A stretch of 64,000 bases of DNA from positions 1-64,000 of the forward strand of contig JBDLJJ010000001.1 in the NCBI GenBank assembly GCA_039714435.1. Direction: 5' to 3'. Position numbers and translations under genes: made by a program. Positions 51,610-58,788 of the stretch are shown piece by piece (the stretch's first letter is position 1; each line of letters opens with the position of its first letter). Below the pieces are notes generated by a model that had not been told where the DNA came from, made no database searches, and saw nothing but the letters and a program-made list of their open reading frames with translations. Source of the stretch: JAZDDE01 sp039714435 (GTDB lineage: Bacteria > Gemmatimonadota > Gemmatimonadetes > Palauibacterales > Palauibacteraceae).

Positions 51610-52022
51610 GGTAGCTGGCCCGGACCGAAATGTCCCGGTAGAAGCTCGCTCAAGCCCCAGGACTGTCTGGCGCCGGATGTTCCCTCACTGATCACCTCGA
51701 GGTCGACTCCGAACTCCGACAGCGCCTGTCTGCACATTCCGCAGGGCGTGACAGGATCCGCGCCGCTGGAACATATGAAGATCTTTCGGAATCTTTTGGC
51801 CCCGGCGGCGACTGCCGCTCCGAGAGCAACACGCTCGGCGCACACGGATACCGGGTAGGAAGCATTTTCCACATTGCAACCCCCGAATACTCGACCGTCT
51901 TCCGCCTCCAGGGCCGCACCCACATGAAATTTCGAATATGGTGCATAGGCGCGTTCCATAGCCTGGTGCGCGCATGTTGCCAGCTCTGCTATGTCCAGGT
52001 CCGTCTCCTCCCTAGTCTTCAC
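51606..52022 (-). CDS. cdd: Cytidine deaminase
   Basis: Zinc-dependent deamination of cytidine and deoxycytidine, pyrimidine salvage. Seen: YAPYSKFHVGAAL, CNVENASYPVSVCAERVAL (catalytic Glu in CAE) and PCGMCRQ (zinc Cys pair). The frame opens at GTG 52022 (138 residues), but no ribosome site precedes it. AGGGAGGAG (52005-52013) lies inside the frame, 6 bases before CTG 51998; starting there gives 130 residues, and the 17 residues before YAPYSKF equal those of Bacillus Cdd. The true start may therefore be CTG. Operon alr-cdd-lipoprotein-barrel, 18 bases after alr. Confidence 0.95.
   Translation of the reverse strand: MKTREETDLDIAELATCAHQAMERAYAPYSKFHVGAALEAEDGRVFGGCNVENASYPVSVCAERVALGAAVAAGAKRFRKIFICSSGADPVTPCGMCRQALSEFGVDLEVISEGTSGARQSWGLSELLPGHFGPGQLP
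52005..52013 (-). promoter_or_regulatory. Strong Shine-Dalgarno inside the annotated cdd frame
   Basis: AGGGAGGAG on the minus strand, within codons 4-6 of the GTG-started frame and 6 bases before CTG 51998. Spacing is ideal for CTG and useless for GTG 52022. Confidence 0.6.
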
Positions 52023-52040
52023 CTAGTGTTCAGATATCTG

Positions 52041-53180
52041 TCACGACTCGTCGCCGACCTCCAGGCGGGGCAAGCGGGCCGCCCAGCCTGTGAGAATCTC
52101 ATAACCGATCGTCCCACTGGCCTGAGCGAGCTTTTCAAGGCCGATGGAGCTCTGTCCATCGTTACCGAGGAACGTGACGATATCGCCTCTTCTCACGCCC
52201 GGAATCCCCGTCACGTCCAGGACAGTCGAATCCATACACACCGCGCCCCTGATCGGTGCCACCTGGCCGGCGACCAGGGCGCTGCCGCTGTTCGACAGCC
52301 GCCACGGAAGCCCGTCTCCGTACCCTATGGCCACCGTGGCGAGCCGTCCATCCTCCGGCGCTGTGTACGTGGCGCCATAGCTCACCGTCTGTCCGGCCCG
52401 AACATCTCTCACGCCCGCGACTCGCGCCCTGACCGACAGGACTGGACGCGGCGCCTCAGCGCCGGCAACCGCGCCTCCGTACAGAAAGTACCCGGTTCGG
52501 ACGACGTCAGCCGTGAGCGACGGATACAGGATCGACGCCGCGCTGTTGGCTGCGTGCACGAAACCCGGCTTGACACCCGACTCCCGCATGGCCTCTACGA
52601 CCCGCTCAAACCGGCTCCACTGGATCTGCGTGGCCCGTTCGTCCGCTCCGGCCGAGTGGAAGTGCGTAAACGTGCTGCCCAGGTGCAAGCGCCCGCCATC
52701 TACGTGCCTGGCCAGATCGGCAATCCAACTGTCGGGGTCCTCCCAACCGAAGCCGCTCCGGCTCATTCCCGTATCGATCTCGACATGAACGGTCGGGACC
52801 AGGCCGCGTTCCCGCCCTGCTGCGGCCAACGACTCAGCGGCCGCTATGTCGGGCAACGCTGGCTCCAGACGTTCACCTAGTAGGGCTGCCAGCTCGGTGG
52901 GCAGGGTCGGAGCGAACACGAGTACCCTTCCGGCCCAGCCCGCACTGCGAAGAGATGCTCCCTCGGCCGCGGTCGCCACACCGAATCCCCACGGGCCCAG
53001 TGGTCCGAGTGTCCGCATCACCCACTCGGCACCAAGTCCGTATCCGTCTGCCTTGACCATTGGCACTACCTGACAACCAGCCGGGAGATGCGTCTCAATC
53101 TGCCGGTAGTTTGCACACAACGCGCCAGAGTCCACTTCGACCCAGGCGCGTTCTCGACCATCGTTTGACACTGTTTTCAA
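52041..53180 (-). CDS. alr: Alanine racemase
   Basis: PLP enzyme supplying D-alanine for peptidoglycan. Seen in 379 residues: PLP lysine Lys43 in MVKADGYGLG, VEIDTGMSRSGF, THFHSAGADE, VRTGYFLYGG, and the catalytic Tyr region VSYGATYTA; VAIGYGDGLP and RGAVCMDSTVLDV follow. It opens at TTG 53180, directly after a -10 element; GTG 53171 is an alternative. First gene of alr-cdd-lipoprotein-barrel, divergent from mazG with a 23-base gap. Confidence 0.95.
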   Translation of the reverse strand: MKTVSNDGRERAWVEVDSGALCANYRQIETHLPAGCQVVPMVKADGYGLGAEWVMRTLGPLGPWGFGVATAAEGASLRSAGWAGRVLVFAPTLPTELAALLGERLEPALPDIAAAESLAAAGRERGLVPTVHVEIDTGMSRSGFGWEDPDSWIADLARHVDGGRLHLGSTFTHFHSAGADERATQIQWSRFERVVEAMRESGVKPGFVHAANSAASILYPSLTADVVRTGYFLYGGAVAGAEAPRPVLSVRARVAGVRDVRAGQTVSYGATYTAPEDGRLATVAIGYGDGLPWRLSNSGSALVAGQVAPIRGAVCMDSTVLDVTGIPGVRRGDIVTFLGNDGQSSIGLEKLAQASGTIGYEILTGWAARLPRLEVGDES

Positions 53181-53218
53181 GGCCGGCGTAGTATACCCGC
53201 CGCATGTCTAGCGAGCAA
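53165..53218. promoter_or_regulatory. Overlapping divergent promoters of mazG and alr
   Basis: Plus strand: TTGACA (53165-53170), 18 bases, TAGTAT (53189-53194), ATG of mazG at 53204. Minus strand: TTGCTC (53218-53213), 17 bases, TATACT (53195-53190), TTG of alr at 53180. The two -10 elements occupy the same bases, each -35 lies inside the other gene, and both mRNAs would have a leader of only a few bases. Only one promoter can be occupied at a time. Confidence 0.65.
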
Positions 53219-54022
53219 CAGATTCCCCAGTCAGCCGGCGGGCCCGCCCCTCACCCTGATGCGGCCCGGCCGCAAGACGAAAGTCTCGGCCGAGCGCTGG
53301 CCCTGGTCCGCTTCCTGCGCTCCGCATGTGAGTGGGACGCGGCTCAGACGCCGGCCAGCCTTAGACCTTACCTGATAGAAGAGGCGCAGGAGGTGGCCCA
53401 GGCGATTCTCAGGGGCTCAGACGACGATCTCCGAGACGAACTCGGAGACCTGCTCCTGAACGTGGCCTTTCAACTTGTTCTAGCGGAGGAGCGGGACGCT
53501 TTCACGAGTAATGACGTGGTCGCGAGCCTGGAAGCCAAGATGCGGCGCCGGCATCCTCATCTGTATGGAGACGCTTCATCAAATCCAGGCTGGGAGAAGC
53601 TGAAGGCAGCGGAGCGCACTGAGCAGGATCCTTTTGACGGGATGCCAGACGCGCTCGAGCCTCTTAACCGGGCCCTCAGGCTCCAGGATCGCGCCGCTGC
53701 ACTCCGGTTCGATTGGCCCGATCACTCTGGCCCGGCTTCCAAGCTACGAGAAGAATTGCTCGAACTCGAAGAAGCCGTGCGGGGAGACGAGAGCGGCAGT
53801 GAGGTCGAAGAAGAGCTGGGAGACATTCTGTTCACAGCCGTGAACCTGGCACGCCTGCTGGGCGTTCATCCAGCAGTGGCGCTGGACGCGGCATCCGACA
53901 AGTTCGCCCGGCGCTTCAAGCATCTTGTGCGGCGCGCCAACGAGCAGGGCCTCGACATGGAGTGCGCCGAGCTGGAGGAGCTCGAAGCGATCTGGCTGGC
54001 CGTAAAGAGAACCGAGGCCTGA
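53204..54022 (+). CDS. mazG: Nucleoside triphosphate pyrophosphohydrolase MazG
   Basis: House-cleaning enzyme that hydrolyses (d)NTPs to monophosphates. 272 residues with two MazG repeats: ALVRFLRSACEWDAAQT then LIEEAQEVAQAILRGSDDDLRDELGDLLLNVAF, and LREELLELEEAVRGDES ... EVEEELGDILFTAVNLARLLG, both with the ExxE...ExxD metal motif. A nonconserved Pro/Ala-rich stretch leads the protein. Apparently leaderless ATG. Monocistronic, convergent with the small membrane gene. Confidence 0.94.
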   Translation: MSSEQQIPQSAGGPAPHPDAARPQDESLGRALALVRFLRSACEWDAAQTPASLRPYLIEEAQEVAQAILRGSDDDLRDELGDLLLNVAFQLVLAEERDAFTSNDVVASLEAKMRRRHPHLYGDASSNPGWEKLKAAERTEQDPFDGMPDALEPLNRALRLQDRAAALRFDWPDHSGPASKLREELLELEEAVRGDESGSEVEEELGDILFTAVNLARLLGVHPAVALDAASDKFARRFKHLVRRANEQGLDMECAELEELEAIWLAVKRTEA

Positions 54023-54032
54023 GCCAGGCCTC
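54014..54032. terminator. Hairpin overlapping the mazG stop
   Basis: GAGGCCT-GAGCC-AGGCCTC, a perfect 7-bp stem with a 5-base loop, in the gap between convergent mazG and the 90-residue membrane protein gene. The mazG TGA is inside it. No T-tract follows. Confidence 0.4.
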
Positions 54033-54053
54033 AGTTCCAGTTCTGGTCGGGGT

Positions 54054-54326
54054 TTAGCCCCCCGTAAGCTGCCGGACCTGCCGCTGGCCTTTCTTCACGC
54101 CTGCTACCACCGCACCACCCAGGATCAACGGCACTCCGAATCCGGTCAGCGGAGTAATGGCGACTACCGCTCCGGTCAGCAGCGCCGCGGCACCACCCGC
54201 CAGCCATGGCGCGCGACGTCCCTGAGCCGCGTCCACGAATCTGAGGCGATTTCGAACGTAGTCACGCGTGCGTGTATATGTGGCGTATGCGCCGGCGCCC
54301 AATAGGGCTAGTAAGACAGCTTCCAT
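54054..54326 (-). CDS. Small membrane protein of unknown function
   Basis: 90 residues: an N-terminal hydrophobic segment (AVLLALLGAGAYATY), a basic stretch (RTRDYVRNRLRF), and two close hydrophobic helices (APWLAGGAAALLTGAVVAI; FGVPLILGGAVVAGV) followed by a basic tail. No family recognised. Supported by GAGGAG 8 bases before the ATG. It starts 90 bases after asnS on the same strand. Confidence 0.65.
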   Translation of the reverse strand: MEAVLLALLGAGAYATYTRTRDYVRNRLRFVDAAQGRRAPWLAGGAAALLTGAVVAITPLTGFGVPLILGGAVVAGVKKGQRQVRQLTGG

Positions 54327-54415
54327 TATTTTGTCTCCTCTCTACACCGCTGTACGCGCCGAGAGAGCCAAAAGTTGCATCTCGCCCCGCCGAGCCTGAG
54401 GGATAACGCTACCCA

Positions 54416-55708
54416 TCAGGGATTGAGGCGATTCATGAGGCGCGGGAACGGAATCGCCTCGCGCAGATGGGGAAGGCCGCAGATCCAGCTTATCGTTCGC
54501 TCCAGGCCGAGCCCGAAGCCGCTGTGCGGAAACGAACCATACTTCCGCAGGTCCAGGTACCAGTCATACTCGGCCTCCGGCAAACCCTCTTCCCTGATGC
54601 GGGCCAGGAGCCTGTCGTGATCGTCCTCGCGCTGGCTTCCTCCGATGATCTCCCCATACCCCTCCGGAGCGAGCAGATCGTTACACTTCACCGTGCGCGG
54701 GTCCTCCGGGTTTTCCTTCATGTAGAAGGCTTTGGCCTGTTTGGGGTAATCATACACGAAAACTGGCCGATCCCGGTCGGATGTGAGAAGAGTCTCGTCC
54801 TCTCCTCCCAGGTCGTCGCCCCACGTCACGTCGCTTCCCCTGGCCTGAAGAAGCTCGACAGCCTCCGTATAGCTCATGCGCCCGAAGGGTGAGACAATCT
54901 TTTCCAGCACCTCCCGGTCTCGCCCCAATACTTCCAGTTCCGGTCCTTTTCGGTCCAGTACTCTGGCCACGATGTAGGTGACGAACTCCTCCTGAAGCGC
55001 CATGTTGCCGTCGCTGTCGAGCCATGCGACCTCCGGCTCCACCATCCAGAACTCGGTGAGATGTCTTCTGGTCTTGGACTTTTCGGCCCGGAAAGTGGGG
55101 CCGAAACAGTACACTTTCCCGAACGCGGCAGCGCCCGCTTCCACGTACAACTGGCCTGTCTGGGCCAGATACGCCTTGCCCAGATCGAAGTACTCCGTCT
55201 CGAACAAGGTCCCCGCTGACTCTCCGATCGAGCCGGTGAGGATAGGCGTGTCGATGAGCGTAAACTCTCTCTCATAGAAGAAGTCGCGGATCGCCTTCAC
55301 TACCTCGTCGCGAATCCGCAGCACGGCGTGAGGCCGCTTGTGCCGCATCCAGAGATGCCGCTTGTTGTGGAGAAAATCGGGGCCGTGCTCCTTCGGCTGG
55401 ATGGGGTACTCGTCCGAGCTTCCGACCAGGCCTACCTCGGTGGCCGTGACTTCCACGCCGCCCGGCGCTCTAGTGTCCTCGCGCACCGTGCCCCGGATTT
55501 CGACGCTGGCCTCGATGCTCAGGGCTTTGACCGTCTCCCACGAAGCGTCGTCCAGATCGTCCCGCGCCGCGATGACCTGCACGATACCCGTACCATCCCG
55601 GAACTGGAGAAAAGAGATCTTACCGCTCGAGCGTAGCTGATGAATCCAGCCTCGGAGAGTCACCGATTCTCCGGTCTGAGTGGACAGGGATTTTATTGTG
55701 CAGTCCAT
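54416..55708 (-). CDS. asnS: Asparagine-tRNA ligase
   Basis: Class IIb synthetase that charges tRNA-Asn directly. Seen: OB fold VTLRGWIHQLRSSGKISFLQFRDGTG, motif 2 FGPTFRAEKSKTRRHLTEFWMVEPE and motif 3 GFGLGLERTISWICGLPHLREAIPFPR. ATG 55708 (430 residues) gives the usual length; a longer frame opens at TTG 55786 but adds 26 unconserved residues. Lies 84 bases after recG. Confidence 0.95.
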   Translation of the reverse strand: MDCTIKSLSTQTGESVTLRGWIHQLRSSGKISFLQFRDGTGIVQVIAARDDLDDASWETVKALSIEASVEIRGTVREDTRAPGGVEVTATEVGLVGSSDEYPIQPKEHGPDFLHNKRHLWMRHKRPHAVLRIRDEVVKAIRDFFYEREFTLIDTPILTGSIGESAGTLFETEYFDLGKAYLAQTGQLYVEAGAAAFGKVYCFGPTFRAEKSKTRRHLTEFWMVEPEVAWLDSDGNMALQEEFVTYIVARVLDRKGPELEVLGRDREVLEKIVSPFGRMSYTEAVELLQARGSDVTWGDDLGGEDETLLTSDRDRPVFVYDYPKQAKAFYMKENPEDPRTVKCNDLLAPEGYGEIIGGSQREDDHDRLLARIREEGLPEAEYDWYLDLRKYGSFPHSGFGLGLERTISWICGLPHLREAIPFPRLMNRLNP

Positions 55709-55792
55709 AGATTCCGTGACCCGGGGCGTCGATTGTGTGTTCTGAGGAGCGGCGGCGAAGCTAGGCCTGTGCTGCGAGGCCGTCAACGCCGG

Positions 55793-57874
55793 TCAGCCCA
55801 CGCTAAACAGGGCTTCTTGATCAGGGTAGTGCTCGGCCAGCTCTCTGGCGAAGCCACGATTGGGGACACTCGTCAGGTCAGGGTCGGCTGCTACCAACGC
55901 GCGGGCCCTTTCTCGAGCCCGCATGAGCAGATCTACGTCCCGTTCCAGGTCGGCGAAGCGGAGGCGCGCGATCCCGTGCTGCTCCGCCCCGAACAGGTTG
56001 CCTTCTCCGCGCAGGCGCAGATCCTCGCGGGCCAGCTCGAACCCGTCCTGACTGCGTTGGAAGGCAGCCAGCCGGTCGGGGATCTGCGCAGATGAGTGGA
56101 GGGCCACGCAGTAGCTCTGCGCACTTCCCCGCCCCACGCGGCCGCGCAGCTGGTGAAGCTGGGCCAGCCCGAAACGCTCGGCGTTCTCGATCAGCATGAC
56201 GCTCGCGTTGGGCACATCGATGCCTACTTCGATCACGGTGGTGGCGACCAGGACCTGCACTTCACCCGCCAGAAAGCTCCGCATGACAGCCTCTTTTTCG
56301 GACCCGCTCATTCGGCCGTGAAGCAGCGCCACCGAGTGAGGGGCGAGGCGCTCGGCCAGCGTGCCCGCCATTTCGGTAGCGGATCTGGCGTCGATGGCGG
56401 CCGAGTCCTCGACAAGCGGGTACACGACGTATCCCTGGCAACCCTCATCGAGCTGCTCGCGCAGGAAGTCGAAGGCCTTTTCTCGCGCGCCGGGGCCCCT
56501 CACGCCGGTGACGATTTTCTTTCTGCCGGGCGGCATTTGGTCGATAATCGACTGATCCAGGTCGCCATACAGGGTGAGAGCGAGCGAGCGCGGAATCGGA
56601 GTCGCAGACATGACGAGAGTGTCAGACCCGCTCCCGGCGTCACGCAGTTCGCGCCGCTGCTCGACGCCGAACCGGTGCTGCTCGTCGATGACCACACAGC
56701 CCAGACGATCGAACACGACGGTCGGCTGAAGCAGAGCGTGCGTACCGACGACGAGCAGCAGACTGCCTGACGCGAGTCCGGCTAGCACCGACCGGCGTTC
56801 CTCACCGGTCACCGAGCTCGTCAGCAGGGAGATAGCGGGCCCCTCGTCGCCAAGCAGCGACCGAACCGTTCGCAGGTGCTGCTCGGCCAGGAGCTCGGTG
56901 GGAGCCATCAGCGCCGCCTGGGCTCCGTTTTCAGCCGCCTTGAGCATGGCCAGAATCGCCACGACCGTCTTGCCGCTTCCCACATCCCCCTGGAGCAGGC
57001 GGTACATGCGGCGCGCACTTTCCATATCCCGCCGGATTTCATCCCAGACCCGCTCCTGCGCGGGAGTGAGCTCGAAGGAAAGGTTGGCCCGAAACGGCTC
57101 CGTAAGATCCGGCGGTCCGACATAGGCCGTGCCCGCCCTGTCGGCTCGCCGGCCGCGGCCGACCCGCGCATGGAGGAGCTGAATGAAGAACAGTTCCTCG
57201 AAGGCCAGGCGCCTTCTGCTCCGCTCTACCCTGGCTAGAGACTCGGGGTTGTGCAGGTCCCTCAGGGCCTCCTGCAGGGTCGGCAGGTCGAATTCTGTGC
57301 GCCACTCGTCCGGAAGTAGCTCCCGGTCCCCGACCTCTTCCAGAAGCGGCTCCAGGTTGTCCTCGAGAATCGTGCGGATCTGACGGTGGCTGAGACCCTC
57401 GGTGGCCGGATATACGGGAAAGACCCGTCCCTCGGTCTCGAACTGCTCTGACTCGCGGGCCAGGACGGTATACTCGCGGGGCCGGAACTGCCGTCCGTGG
57501 TAGAAGTGAACCGAACCCGAGACGAGCATCGCGTCGCCCCGGGAGATGCTCCTGTCGAGCCACGGCTGCCCGGGCCAGGCGCACTCGATCAGTCCAGAAG
57601 AATCTCGCAGCACGGCGCGGAAAATCCGCAGGCCGCGGCGGGTGGGAAGAACTCCCTTGGAGACGACCCGCCCGATTATCGTGGCCTCGTCTCCGATGGC
57701 CAGGGTGCCGATCTCCCGAACGGTCGTAGCGTCTTCATATCGGTGCGGGATGTGATACAGGAGATCTCTGGCGGTCAGGATGCCGAGGCGGGCGAAGCGC
57801 TCCGCTCGCCTGGGACCTACCCCGGCCAGGTACTGGACGGGCTTCTGAAGGAGCGAGCGCGTTCCGCTCTTCAC
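55793..57874 (-). CDS. recG: ATP-dependent DNA helicase RecG
   Basis: Branch-migration helicase for stalled forks and recombination. 693 residues: wedge OB domain (GDEATIIGRVVSKGVLPTRRGL), Walker A QGDVGSGKTVVA, ALMAPTELLAEQH, DEQHRFGVEQR, MSATPIPRSLALTLYGD, and late motifs ATTVIEVGIDVPNA and QLRGRVGRG. Overlaps the ftsY start end by 4 bases (recG ATG at 57874 within the ftsY stop), so it is coupled to ftsY. Confidence 0.96.
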   Translation of the reverse strand: MKSGTRSLLQKPVQYLAGVGPRRAERFARLGILTARDLLYHIPHRYEDATTVREIGTLAIGDEATIIGRVVSKGVLPTRRGLRIFRAVLRDSSGLIECAWPGQPWLDRSISRGDAMLVSGSVHFYHGRQFRPREYTVLARESEQFETEGRVFPVYPATEGLSHRQIRTILEDNLEPLLEEVGDRELLPDEWRTEFDLPTLQEALRDLHNPESLARVERSRRRLAFEELFFIQLLHARVGRGRRADRAGTAYVGPPDLTEPFRANLSFELTPAQERVWDEIRRDMESARRMYRLLQGDVGSGKTVVAILAMLKAAENGAQAALMAPTELLAEQHLRTVRSLLGDEGPAISLLTSSVTGEERRSVLAGLASGSLLLVVGTHALLQPTVVFDRLGCVVIDEQHRFGVEQRRELRDAGSGSDTLVMSATPIPRSLALTLYGDLDQSIIDQMPPGRKKIVTGVRGPGAREKAFDFLREQLDEGCQGYVVYPLVEDSAAIDARSATEMAGTLAERLAPHSVALLHGRMSGSEKEAVMRSFLAGEVQVLVATTVIEVGIDVPNASVMLIENAERFGLAQLHQLRGRVGRGSAQSYCVALHSSAQIPDRLAAFQRSQDGFELAREDLRLRGEGNLFGAEQHGIARLRFADLERDVDLLMRARERARALVAADPDLTSVPNRGFARELAEHYPDQEALFSVG

Positions 57875-58788
57875 GAGCTGAGTAGTTTCTCCACGTAACG
57901 GTCACTGTCGAAGGGGATCAAGTCTGCGGTCGTCTCACCCAGACCAACATAGCACACCGGCAGGCCGAGTTCCTGGACCACTGCGGCAGCGGTTCCACCC
58001 CGGGCCGTGCTGTCGTACTTGGACAGAACAAGCCCGGTAAGATCCAGTCGGGATCCGAAATCTCTGGCCTGCTGAAGAACGTTCTGGCCTGACGTGGCGT
58101 CCACCACGAGAAGTCTCTCGTGCGGCGCCCCCGAAATCTGGCGGCATAATACGCGGTCAATCTTGTCGAGTTCGTCCATCAGGTCACGCTGTGTATGAAG
58201 GCGGCCGGCCGTGTCCACTATCAGATGGTCTATCCCGCGCGCCCGAGCCGCTTCCGCCGCATCGTAAGCCACCGACGCCGGATCCGCGCCGGGTTGTCCC
58301 CCTACCATGCCGACGTCGAGTTCGCCGGCCCACCTCCGGAGTTGCTCCTGAGCCCCACTTCGAAACGTGTCGGTCGCCGCGAGCAGGACCGAGCGCCCCT
58401 CCGATTTCGATCTGTAGGCCAGCTTCGCGGCTGTGGTAGTCTTTCCGGTGCCGTTTACGCCCAGGAGCAGAGTGACGAACACGCCGCCTGTATCCGGCCA
58501 CTCGGCAGAGCACGTGGCTGCGGACAGGACCGCTCGGATTCGGCTCCCAAGCATGGTTCGAACCTCGGCCTGAGACCGGATCTTGCCCCGTGTGATGTCC
58601 TGCTCGAGCTGGCCTACGAGCTGTTCCGTAAGTTCCACCCCGAAGTCGGCCTCCAGTAATATTCTTTCCAGCTCATCCAGAGTATCCGCGTCTACGCCAC
58701 GGGCCAGCGTTTCGATATCCGCTAGAGCGACGTCGACGATCTTCTGCCACAGAGACCGCTTCTGCCGCAGTCTTCCAATATCGTTCAC
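57871..58788 (-). CDS. ftsY: Signal recognition particle receptor FtsY
   Basis: SRP GTPase receptor at the inner membrane for co-translational insertion. I use GTG 58788 (305 residues): it overlaps the VWA gene stop as GTGA and has AGGA five bases upstream; the frame from 58857 lies inside the upstream gene. Seen: NG domain with GVNGTGKTTTAAKLA, AATDTFRSGAQEQLRRWA, VDTAGRLHTQRDLM and GLGETTADLIPFD. The usual TKxDGTAKGG motif reads SKYDSTARGG, and DTFRAAA reads DTFRSGA. No acidic A domain is present, so membrane binding is through the N-terminal helices. Confidence 0.94.
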   Translation of the reverse strand: MNDIGRLRQKRSLWQKIVDVALADIETLARGVDADTLDELERILLEADFGVELTEQLVGQLEQDITRGKIRSQAEVRTMLGSRIRAVLSAATCSAEWPDTGGVFVTLLLGVNGTGKTTTAAKLAYRSKSEGRSVLLAATDTFRSGAQEQLRRWAGELDVGMVGGQPGADPASVAYDAAEAARARGIDHLIVDTAGRLHTQRDLMDELDKIDRVLCRQISGAPHERLLVVDATSGQNVLQQARDFGSRLDLTGLVLSKYDSTARGGTAAAVVQELGLPVCYVGLGETTADLIPFDSDRYVEKLLSS

